A stretch of 29,979 bases of DNA from JANPCX01 sp046049865 (GTDB taxonomy: Bacteria; Pseudomonadota; Gammaproteobacteria; Burkholderiales; Burkholderiaceae_C). Below are positions 1 through 6,365 of the stretch, one piece after another. Numbering within the stretch: the first letter of the stretch is position 1; every line of letters starts with the position of its first letter. Location: the NCBI GenBank assembly GCA_046049865.1, contig JBJOQO010000039.1, positions 1-29,979 of the forward strand, read 5' to 3'. The notes beneath the pieces are model-generated. The model did no database searches, was not told the DNA's origin, and worked only from the letters and a program-made list of their open reading frames with translations. Position numbers and translations under genes: made by a program.

Positions 1-124
1 TCATCATGGCTTTTGGACTCCGCAGGTTTGGGCTTTGAGATCCTCAATCAACCCACGCATGACCTCCCTCGCCATCATCAGCGGATACCGCTTCGGGCCT
101 ATGCAATCGTCCGGGACTCTACAC

Positions 125-511
125 CTAGCCCCGCAAGGGCTGCAAGGCCAACTGAACCGCGGCCTGCCATGGCAGCTCGTGAACAATCTCATTGATGTGC
201 AGGGCGACCTGGATGCTCGGTAACTCGTCACCTCGCGCATTGACGACATGCAAATTGGTGACAAACCCCATGGGGTCGGCCATGGCCACCACGCCGTGGC
301 CCAGGTCCACCCATTCCCAGGCCACACCGGCATCACCACCACCGAGTTTGCTGCCCCAAATGGTCTGACCCATACAGGGTTCGGGCCCACGGCCCACCGA
401 AGTGATTTGCGTTCCTAAATGTACAAATCGACGCGCGAGTTGCTTGTGGGGCGGCGGTTCGGCCTGCCACAATACGGGCGGCCAAGCGGTAACAGTCCAG
501 GCGGGGGTCAT
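125..511 (-). CDS. Conserved-looking hypothetical protein, 128 aa
   Basis: I do not recognise a named family. The 128-residue product is rich in Trp, Pro and Gly. It has an N-terminal stretch WTVTAWPPVLWQAEPPPHKQ, a glycine-rich middle (GSKLGGGDAGVAWEWVDLG) and a C-terminal helix-like part (HINEIVHELPWQAAVQLAL). There is no signal peptide or membrane segment, so it is probably cytoplasmic. I chose the Met at 511 because the protein-like sequence begins there; an in-frame Met lies at 547 and neither has a strong ribosome binding site. It is transcribed divergently from the LuxR-like gene at 680, so the 512-679 gap may carry promoters for both. Just after its stop another frame looks coding (see findings), so the true C-terminus could be longer if there is a frameshift. 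Confidence 0.55.
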   Translation of the reverse strand: MTPAWTVTAWPPVLWQAEPPPHKQLARRFVHLGTQITSVGRGPEPCMGQTIWGSKLGGGDAGVAWEWVDLGHGVVAMADPMGFVTNLHVVNARGDELPSIQVALHINEIVHELPWQAAVQLALQPLRG

Positions 512-595
512 GGTATGTGAATCACTTTCTGTCCAGTGAGTGACCACCCAGTATCGGCAGATTCAGTGCGACATTGAACTGCCACCGATGCCAGA

Positions 596-611
596 CTGAC
601 AGGCTTGTCAG
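596..611. promoter_or_regulatory. Candidate lux box upstream of the first LuxR-like gene
   Basis: CTGACAGGCTTGTCAG is a perfect inverted repeat with 6-bp arms and a 4-bp spacer. It fits the CTG-N10-CAG core of the classical Vibrio fischeri lux box. It ends 68 bp before the ATG at 680, a distance that would let a bound LuxR-type protein contact polymerase at a class II promoter. Binding is inferred. No clear -10 hexamer could be picked. Confidence 0.45.
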
Positions 612-679
612 GCGCGACGAATATCCAACGACGCAAGCACACCGATGTGATGCCTGTGTGCAACCAGAGGAGACAGCCC

Positions 680-1384
680 ATGCTTCTTCAGGATCATTGC
701 GAAGCGGTAGCGCTCGCATCAAGCCGCGACGAATTTCAAGCGGCGTTGGTGCGGTTTGCGCAGGAGTTGGGGTTTACGACGGTCTCCGCTTCTACTTTGT
801 ACGACAGGCCCAGTGGTTCACCTGAGATTCAATGTGTGGACAACACGCCGGATGCATACCGCTGCGTATTTGAGGATCGCTCGACCGGGCGCGTAGACCC
901 AGTGATACAACACGTCAAGCACAGCAGTTTGCCCATTGTTTGGGATCAGGCCACCTACGTGCGGGCAGGGCGTGGTGACCGTTGGGAAATCCAAGCACCG
1001 CACGGCTATCACACCGGCATTGCGATGGCGCTTCACTTGCCATTTGGCCGGCATTTTTTAGTCGGCGTGGATCGTGACCGTGCCTTGCCGCACCATCGAC
1101 CTGAAGAGTTGAGGCGTATGGTGGCTGACTTCACGTCTGTCTTGATGTACGCCCAAGACGCAGCGTTTCGTTTGATGCCGCGACTGTGCCCACGTGTTGA
1201 GCCGAGGCTCGATCATGCGACGGCAACCGAGTTCTTGCCTTTGTCGTCGATTGGTTTGCCTGAAGTGTGTTCGCCACTAAGGCTGATGGACAAAGAGTTC
1301 TCCGCGAGGCTGATCGGGCTGGGGGAAGGAGATGACCTCAGCCGATCCATTTTGAGGGCAAGACTTCACAAACCGATTCATTGA
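680..1384 (+). CDS. LuxR-type autoinducer-binding protein lacking the HTH domain
   Basis: The product has 234 residues. Residues about 15-160 form an autoinducer-binding domain (PF03472) that is closely similar along its length to the next gene. Of the six residues usually conserved in LuxR/TraR ligand domains, D73, P74, W88 and G113 are present, while the usual Trp and Tyr of the pocket are Y60 and F64. The LuxR-type DNA-binding helix-turn-helix expected after residue 170 is absent. The last 65 residues do not match it and no other frame restores it. ATG 680 is chosen because AGAGGAG precedes it at good spacing; an upstream in-frame start at 605 has no such site. Known HTH-less relatives such as TrlR of Agrobacterium Ti plasmids block their full-length partner by forming inactive dimers. 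A similar role against the downstream regulator is an inference. Confidence 0.8.
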   Translation: MLLQDHCEAVALASSRDEFQAALVRFAQELGFTTVSASTLYDRPSGSPEIQCVDNTPDAYRCVFEDRSTGRVDPVIQHVKHSSLPIVWDQATYVRAGRGDRWEIQAPHGYHTGIAMALHLPFGRHFLVGVDRDRALPHHRPEELRRMVADFTSVLMYAQDAAFRLMPRLCPRVEPRLDHATATEFLPLSSIGLPEVCSPLRLMDKEFSARLIGLGEGDDLSRSILRARLHKPIH

Positions 1385-1419
1385 TGGCCCGTCGCTTAGG
1401 GTGGCCGCCATTCACTGGC

Positions 1420-1435
1420 CTGGCAACGAGACCAG
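1420..1435. promoter_or_regulatory. Possible lux-box-like site upstream of the second luxR
   Basis: CTGGCAACGAGACCAG fits CTG-N10-CAG, but the ten inner bases are not symmetrical. It ends only 27 bp before the ATG at 1463. That is too close for ordinary activation of a promoter at this gene, so if it is real it more likely mediates autorepression or read-through control. This is the weakest of the three sites. Confidence 0.22.
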
Positions 1436-1462
1436 CGTATTCAACCGGATGGAGAAATTGAC

Positions 1463-2176
1463 ATGCTTCAGGGTAGTTTCCAAGCAGTGCTAGAAGTGCA
1501 AAACCGAGAAGAGTTTCGAACCGAGGTCATTCGATTTGCGCAGAACTTAGGCTTTCGGACTGTTGCCGCGCTGATGGTGTTTGATCGGTCTGATGGACCT
1601 GCTGAGTTCGTGACGATGGACAACACACCTTCGTCCTACAGAGAGAAGTTCGAATCCGTCACTCGCAACCACAGAGACCCGGTGATGCAGCACTGTAAGA
1701 CTAGCGGTTGCCCCATCATTTGGGATCAGTCAACGTATGTGAATGCTGGCTTGGCTGAACAATGGGAGGAGCAAGCACCATTTGGATATCACTCTGGCGT
1801 GGCGATGGCTTTGCACCTGCCCAACGGACGCCATTTTTCGCTCGGTGTTGATATAGATCGTCCGCTCACGCGGCACCAGAACCAGTTGAGTCGGATGGTG
1901 GCTGACTTGCAACTTTTCACCGTTTATGCACAAGAGGCTGCCAGCCGCATCATTTTCCCCACGCCGTTAGACGATGGCATGCCCCATTTGACACCGCGTG
2001 AACGCGAAGCCCTGCGCTGGACGCTGGAAGGAAAAACTGCTTGGGAGGTCGGAAAAATCTTGGGTATTTCAGAGCGTACCTCGGTGTTTCATGTCAACAA
2101 TGCGATGCATAAGCTAGGCTGTGTGACCAAGCACCAAGCGGCCATTCGCGCGGATCGCATGGGTATTTTGCGTTGA
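1463..2176 (+). CDS. LuxR-family transcriptional regulator (solo)
   Basis: The product has 237 residues, the normal length for a quorum-sensing LuxR protein. The autoinducer-binding domain (about 10-165) keeps D72, P73, W87 and G112; the usual pocket Trp and Tyr are Y59 and F63, the same substitutions as in the upstream paralogue. The C-terminal GerE-type helix-turn-helix (about 173-237) begins LTPREREALRW and includes GKTAWEVGKILGISERT and the recognition-helix region VFHVNNAMHKL. A GGAG site lies 8 bases before ATG 1463. No luxI-type synthase is present in the window, so it is a solo here. Its ligand could be an acyl-homoserine lactone made elsewhere, a foreign signal or another molecule. 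It lies just upstream of the peptide export genes and is their likely regulator (inference from position and from the site at 2213). Confidence 0.9.
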   Translation: MLQGSFQAVLEVQNREEFRTEVIRFAQNLGFRTVAALMVFDRSDGPAEFVTMDNTPSSYREKFESVTRNHRDPVMQHCKTSGCPIIWDQSTYVNAGLAEQWEEQAPFGYHSGVAMALHLPNGRHFSLGVDIDRPLTRHQNQLSRMVADLQLFTVYAQEAASRIIFPTPLDDGMPHLTPREREALRWTLEGKTAWEVGKILGISERTSVFHVNNAMHKLGCVTKHQAAIRADRMGILR

Positions 2177-2212
2177 TGTGCACGGCCAGCTCGCCCACCG
2201 GGTTACGGATCA

Positions 2213-2228
2213 CTGCAAGAGATGACAG
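2213..2228. promoter_or_regulatory. Candidate lux box upstream of the peptide gene
   Basis: CTGCAAGAGATGACAG fits CTG-N10-CAG, and the arms extend to ACTG/CAGT. It ends 75 bp before the peptide start at 2304, close to the 68-bp distance seen for the site at 596. A class II arrangement would put the transcript start near 2263. The inner bases are poorly symmetrical, so this is a candidate only. Confidence 0.35.
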
Positions 2229-2303
2229 TTATGCCAGCGGCGTTGCTACGCTGAAATTGCTACATGCACCAAACACGGTGTATTTCCAATTCAGGAGTAG
2301 CCA

Positions 2304-2456
2304 ATGCAAACTAAGCCGCAAGTCACCAACGCAAAAGCCAAAACCCCTAATCCACAGACCAATAAATCTGAACCGTTCAAGCAGCCCCAGCCGCTCAACT
2401 TAAAGGCGATGCAACAGGTGGGTGGTGGGCGGAAACTTCCTGGCGGAAACTGGTAA
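2304..2456 (+). CDS. Double-glycine leader precursor peptide (50 aa), probable substrate of the adjacent C39 exporter
   Basis: This 50-codon frame starts at ATG 2304 behind AGGAG at 6-base spacing. The first 30 residues are hydrophilic and rich in Lys, Gln, Asn and Pro. Then comes LNLKAMQQVGGG, which places L at -12, M at -7, V at -4 and G at -2 and -1 of a cut after Gly42. That is the consensus of double-glycine leaders cut by C39 peptidases, although the frequent Glu at -8 is Ala here. The predicted product is RKLPGGNW, eight residues, cationic, with a C-terminal Trp. A cut one residue earlier would leave GRKLPGGNW. The adaptor gene begins 28 bp downstream and the peptidase-transporter follows it, which is the usual order for such exporters. 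The core is far shorter than colicin V-type bacteriocins, so a signalling role is attractive but not shown. There are no Cys, Ser or Thr in the core, so lanthionine-type modification is ruled out. Confidence 0.7.
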   Translation: MQTKPQVTNAKAKTPNPQTNKSEPFKQPQPLNLKAMQQVGGGRKLPGGNW

Positions 2457-2484
2457 CTCGTATCAGCACCTCCGCGAAGCACCC

Positions 2485-3744
2485 ATGCTTTTTCTCTTCC
2501 GCCAGGAAGCGCTCACCACCCAACATCAAACCTGGCTAGGCAGCATTCAGCTGATCCGGCCCTTGTCCCTCTCCCTCTTGGCCACTCTCGCCGCCCTCGT
2601 GGCGGTGGGAGTGGTAATTTTTTTGGGTTATGGGCAATACACCCGCAAAGCCCAGGTGGTGGGGGTATTGGTTCCTGAAAAAGGCGTGTTGCGCCTGCAC
2701 GCGCCTCAAACGGGGACAGTGGTGGAAAGCCACGCCGTTGAGGGACAGCGGGTCCAGCAGGGGGATGTGCTGTTTGTATTGGCTGTTGGTCGCAGCACGG
2801 AGCAGGGTGATACCCAAGCAGCGGTTCAGGCGGGCTTGAGCACGCGCCAACACAGCCTGCAACAAGCCTCACGCCAGCGTTTGGCGCTCATGGACGCTCA
2901 AAAAGAAAATCTGGAGCGACAACGGCGCGACATCCAGCGTGAGTTGGTGCAAATTGATGCTGAGGCCGAGCTGCAACGCCAACGGCTGGCTCTGGCCCAA
3001 GAAGCGTTGGATCGCCAAAAAGGGCTGCTCGCACAAAACTTTATTTCGACCGCGCAGGTGCAGGCCAAAGCGGAAGAGGTGCTTGCTGTGCGTGCGCAGC
3101 AGCAAGCCTTGGAGCGCCAGCGTGTGGGCAAGCAGCGTGAGGTGAGCGCGCTGCAAGCGCAGTTGACGGCTTTGCCCCTGCAAACCCAAGCGGCGACAGG
3201 CGAAATTGAACGCGATCTGGCGCAGCTTGCCCAGGAGGCTGCGGAAGTGGCCGCTAGGCAACGTGTGGTGGTGCGCGCCCCACAAGCCGGCGTGGTCAGC
3301 GGCGTGACGGTACAAGCAGGGCAAGTGGCCACACCGGAAGTCGCTTTGGCCAGCTTGGTGCCTGAACACAGCCGATTGCAAGCACAGCTCTATGCCCCAT
3401 CGAGTGCCGTGGGCTTTTTGAGGCCCCATCAAACCGTGCTGTTGCGTTACCAGGCCTATCCATACCAAAAGTTTGGACACCATGCAGGCGAGGTGGTGGT
3501 GGTGTCGAAAACCCCCTTGCAGTCTGCTGAGATCGCAGCGCTAGCGCTGCCGCAGGATGTGCGCCGGGAGCCGCTCTATCGCATCACCGTCGCATTAAAA
3601 GAGCAATCGGTTCAGGCCTACGGGCAGGCCCAGGCCTTGGTGCCGGGCATGCAGCTGGATGCCGACGTGCTGCTCGATAGGCGGCGTTTGATCGAATGGA
3701 TCTTTGAGCCTTTGCTCAGCGTGTCCCAAAGAATGACGGGTTAG
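2485..3744 (+). CDS. HlyD-family periplasmic adaptor of a peptide exporter
   Basis: This is a 419-residue membrane fusion protein that would link the inner-membrane ABC exporter to an outer-membrane channel. It has a short cytoplasmic N-terminus, one membrane helix (about 25-49), a lipoyl/barrel half-motif near GVLRLHAPQTGTVVESHAVEGQRVQQGD, a long Gln/Ala/Arg-rich coiled coil (about 110-270), and the returning half-motif VVRAPQAGVVSGVTVQAGQVA. It resembles the CvaA type that accompanies CvaB-like bacteriocin exporters. I start at ATG 2485 (MLFLFRQEALTTQ), because the in-frame GTG at 2422 would overlap the peptide gene and adds sequence atypical of the family. The site before 2485 is weak, so translation may be coupled to the peptide. 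No TolC-like gene lies beside it; the outer-membrane factor at 12985 belongs to another operon. Confidence 0.88.
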   Translation: MLFLFRQEALTTQHQTWLGSIQLIRPLSLSLLATLAALVAVGVVIFLGYGQYTRKAQVVGVLVPEKGVLRLHAPQTGTVVESHAVEGQRVQQGDVLFVLAVGRSTEQGDTQAAVQAGLSTRQHSLQQASRQRLALMDAQKENLERQRRDIQRELVQIDAEAELQRQRLALAQEALDRQKGLLAQNFISTAQVQAKAEEVLAVRAQQQALERQRVGKQREVSALQAQLTALPLQTQAATGEIERDLAQLAQEAAEVAARQRVVVRAPQAGVVSGVTVQAGQVATPEVALASLVPEHSRLQAQLYAPSSAVGFLRPHQTVLLRYQAYPYQKFGHHAGEVVVVSKTPLQSAEIAALALPQDVRREPLYRITVALKEQSVQAYGQAQALVPGMQLDADVLLDRRRLIEWIFEPLLSVSQRMTG

Positions 3745-3903
3745 TACTGCGTTTCACCAAAAAGTTGACAGATGAAATCGATGGATTCGTTCGCCAGGCT
3801 AGGCGCAAACCACAGCGATACCCCGTGGTATCGCGCGGATTTGCAACGACGCATGGCGGGCGAAGACGCGATTTCATGTCAACTTTTTGGTGAAACGCAG
3901 TAC
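3744..3903. repeat. 160-bp hairpin element with near-perfect 35-bp inverted ends
   Basis: The first 27 bases (3744-3770) are the exact reverse complement of 3877-3903. After a 2-base bulge the match continues for eight more bases (TGAAATCG). The ends are GTACTGCG and CGCAGTAC. The centre holds a second hairpin, GCGATACC-CCGT-GGTATCGC, with further partial pairing between, so the whole piece can fold into one long hairpin. It begins at the last base of the adaptor stop codon and ends 13 bp before the transporter start. It looks like a miniature inverted-repeat element (MITE) or a REP-like palindrome. No second copy was noticed in this window. It could alter adaptor-to-transporter expression. 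Confidence 0.75.
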
Positions 3904-3916
3904 GAGGTGTGATGCC

Positions 3917-6115
3917 ATGCTGGAAGCCATCGCGCGTTTGAGTTTTGGTCGTCGGCGCACGACCATGGTGTTGCAGACCGAGGCGGCCGAGTGCGGTTTG
4001 GCTTGCCTCGTCATGGTGGCCGCACACCATGGCCTCAAAACCGACCTGGCCACTTTACGCAAACGGCACCCTCTGTCGCTCAAGGGCGCAACCATGGTGG
4101 ACTTGTTGCGCATAGGCCAACACATGCAACTCACCGCACGTCCTTTGCGTGCAGAAATGGAACACCTCACGGGTTTGCAGCTTCCGTGCATCTTGCACTG
4201 GGACCTGAACCATTTTGTGGTGCTAACGGAAATCAAAACCCGTTTGGGGGGTGGCCTGCGGGCGGTGATTCACGACCCCGCCCAAGGCGTGCGTGAGCTG
4301 GGTTTCGCCGAGGTGTCCAAACATTTCACCGGGGTGGCGTTGGAGTTGATGCCAGGATCTGGTTTTGAGGTGAAGGTTGAAAAACAAACGGTCACCTTGT
4401 CCCAGCTACTCGGACCTGTGACCGGGCTTAAACGGTCGCTGATGCAAATTTTTGTGTTGGCGCTGGCGCTTGAAACCTTCATGCTGCTGTCGCCGTTTTT
4501 CATGCAGTGGGTGGTCGATGGTGTGCTGGTCAGCGCTGACCGCGACTTGCTGGTGACCTTGGGCTTGGGTTTTGGCCTCTTGGTGTTGATTCAGGTGGCC
4601 ACCGGTGCAGTTCGCTCTTGGGCGGTGCTCTATCTGTCCTCGCATTTGAACTTGCAGTGGCTCGGACATGTGTTCGCGCACCTGATGCGTTTGCCCGTGG
4701 CGTGGTTTGAAAAACGCCATGCCGGTGACGTGATGTCGCGGTTTGGTGCTGTTCAACAAATTCAGCAAACCCTGACCACCAGTTTCATTGAGGCGGTGCT
4801 GGATGGACTCTTGGTGGTCTTGACCTTGGTGATGATGTGGGTGTACAGCCCCATGCTCAGTGGCATCGCCCTGGTGGCCGTGCTGCTCTATGCCTTGGCA
4901 AAGTGGGCATTGTTTCGCCCGCTGCGTGAAGCCACGGAAGAAGCGATTGTTTTCGATGCGAAGAAAAACACCCATTTTTTAGAGTCCTTGCGCGGCGTGC
5001 AAGCCATCAAGCTCTACAACCGCCAAGAGGATCGCCAAGCCCAGTTCATGAACAAAGTGGTGGATGCGATGAATGCCCACATCACCACACGCAAACTCGA
5101 TCTGAGTTTGGGCGTGATTCACAAACTGGTGTTTGGCTTGGAACGCGTGGCAGTGGTCTGGGTGGGCGCGCTCTTGGTTTTGGACCGCAGTTTCTCAGTG
5201 GGCATGTTGTTCGCGTTTTTTGCCTACAAGGAACAGTTCGCGCTGCGTGTCAGCAGTCTGATTGACAAGGCCGTGGAGCTGAAAATGCTCAAGCTGCAGG
5301 GTGAACGTTTGGCCGATATTGTGCTTACGGCCCCGGAGAACCAAGGCCTGCCGCTGGCCGCACCTGCTTCCAAAGCGCAGGCCAAAAAAGAGCAAGCCAT
5401 TCTTGAGCTGCGCGATGTGGCGTTTGCGTATTCGCAGGGTGAAGCGCCCGTGTTGCAGAACCTGTCGCTTTCCATCGCGCGCGGTGAATCGCTGGCCATC
5501 GTCGGCCCTTCGGGCTGTGGCAAAACCACCTTGCTCAAAGTGATGCTGGGCATCCACGAACCCCAAGGCGGTGAACTTTTGGTGGACGGTACACCGCTGT
5601 CGCGTTTGGGTCTGCGTGCTTGGCGCGACATGATAGGCACCGTGATGCAAGACGACGTGCTCTTCGCTGGCTCGGTGATCGACAACATCAGCTTCTTTGA
5701 CGCCGAGCCCGACCTGGACTGGGTGCGCCGCTGTGCCCAATTGGCGGCGGTCGAAGACGAAATCGACGACATGCCCATGGGCCTGCACACCCTGGTGGGC
5801 GACATGGGTTGCAGTCTCTCAGGCGGGCAGCGTCAGCGCATCTTGCTGGCCCGTGCGCTTTACAAGCGACCGCAAATTTTGTTTTTGGACGAAGCCACCA
5901 GCGCGCTGGACGTTGAGCGCGAGCGTTTGGTCAATCAAGCCGTCCGCGAGTTGTCCATCACCCGGGTCATCGTGGCCCACAGGCCCGAGACCATTGCCTC
6001 AGTCGGTCGAGTGGTCGTGCTTAAAGAGGGCTGCGTGGCGCAAGACTTGCGCACCGTCGCCTCAAGTCCGTCGCCATCCGCCCGGATGCAGGGGACACAA
6101 GACGGGGCAGTTTGA
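3917..6115 (+). CDS. Peptidase-containing ABC exporter (C39 peptidase, membrane domain, ATPase)
   Basis: This 732-residue protein would cut double-glycine leaders and export the core. The N-terminal C39 domain has all expected residues: Q20, catalytic C26 (in LQTEAAECGLAC), H99 (in LNHFVVL) and D120 (in IHDPA). The transmembrane domain spans about 165-460. The ATPase has Walker A GPSGCGKTT (about 530), signature LSGGQRQR (about 633), Walker B ILFLDEATSAL (about 655) and the H-loop VAHRPET. It belongs with CvaB, ComA and LagD-type exporters. I chose ATG 3917, which has GAGG nine bases upstream; the longer frame starting with TTG at 3887 would lie inside the hairpin element. Co-location with the HlyD adaptor and the 50-residue double-glycine peptide points to that peptide as substrate. 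An outer-membrane channel must be supplied from elsewhere. Confidence 0.93.
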   Translation: MLEAIARLSFGRRRTTMVLQTEAAECGLACLVMVAAHHGLKTDLATLRKRHPLSLKGATMVDLLRIGQHMQLTARPLRAEMEHLTGLQLPCILHWDLNHFVVLTEIKTRLGGGLRAVIHDPAQGVRELGFAEVSKHFTGVALELMPGSGFEVKVEKQTVTLSQLLGPVTGLKRSLMQIFVLALALETFMLLSPFFMQWVVDGVLVSADRDLLVTLGLGFGLLVLIQVATGAVRSWAVLYLSSHLNLQWLGHVFAHLMRLPVAWFEKRHAGDVMSRFGAVQQIQQTLTTSFIEAVLDGLLVVLTLVMMWVYSPMLSGIALVAVLLYALAKWALFRPLREATEEAIVFDAKKNTHFLESLRGVQAIKLYNRQEDRQAQFMNKVVDAMNAHITTRKLDLSLGVIHKLVFGLERVAVVWVGALLVLDRSFSVGMLFAFFAYKEQFALRVSSLIDKAVELKMLKLQGERLADIVLTAPENQGLPLAAPASKAQAKKEQAILELRDVAFAYSQGEAPVLQNLSLSIARGESLAIVGPSGCGKTTLLKVMLGIHEPQGGELLVDGTPLSRLGLRAWRDMIGTVMQDDVLFAGSVIDNISFFDAEPDLDWVRRCAQLAAVEDEIDDMPMGLHTLVGDMGCSLSGGQRQRILLARALYKRPQILFLDEATSALDVERERLVNQAVRELSITRVIVAHRPETIASVGRVVVLKEGCVAQDLRTVASSPSPSARMQGTQDGAV

Positions 6116-6269
6116 AAATCGACCGCCGAACACAGCCCGTCTCTGCCCAGCGAATCGGCGGCTGCCGCTGCAAAACCGTTTGCCCTCAAGTTCTGCAAGT
6201 TGTTACCGAAACCCCAGCTGTATGACCAAAACATCCAGAAGCAACTAAAGTCAAACGGATTGGTGGTTT

Positions 6270-6365
6270 ATGAACAATTTAATCATTCGTGCGGGGTTGA
6301 TTCTTGAATCGTGTGCTTTTGTCCAACGTGGCCGCTTGGCCCTCCTGTTGGGAGTGCGAACGTGA
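6270..6365 (+). CDS. Possible 31-codon upstream ORF coupled to the HD-GYP gene
   Basis: ATG 6270 opens a 31-residue frame (begins MNNLIIRAGLILE) whose TGA overlaps the GTG start of the next gene as GTGA. The overlap suggests translational coupling. The preceding ribosome site is poor (GGTGG with short spacing) and the peptide matches nothing I know. It could be a chance frame. Confidence 0.2.
   Translation: MNNLIIRAGLILESCAFVQRGRLALLLGVRT

Noticed and set aside
1189..1384. A frameshift hiding the missing HTH of the first LuxR-like gene
   Set aside because: Neither of the other two frames in this stretch reads like LTPRERE...HTH, so a single indel cannot restore the domain.
2173..2403. 76-residue open frame over the peptide gene
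   Set aside because: It has a different frame from the peptide, no ribosome site, and ordinary shadow composition; the AGGAG site points to ATG 2304.
2445..2453. Second Gly-Gly (PGG-NW) in the peptide as the cleavage site
   Set aside because: The residues before it do not place hydrophobic residues at -4, -7 and -12 as the first GGG does, and it would leave only two residues.
3887..3916. TTG 3887 as start of the C39 transporter
   Set aside because: It lies inside the hairpin element and lacks a ribosome site; ATG 3917 has GAGG upstream and a normal family N-terminus.
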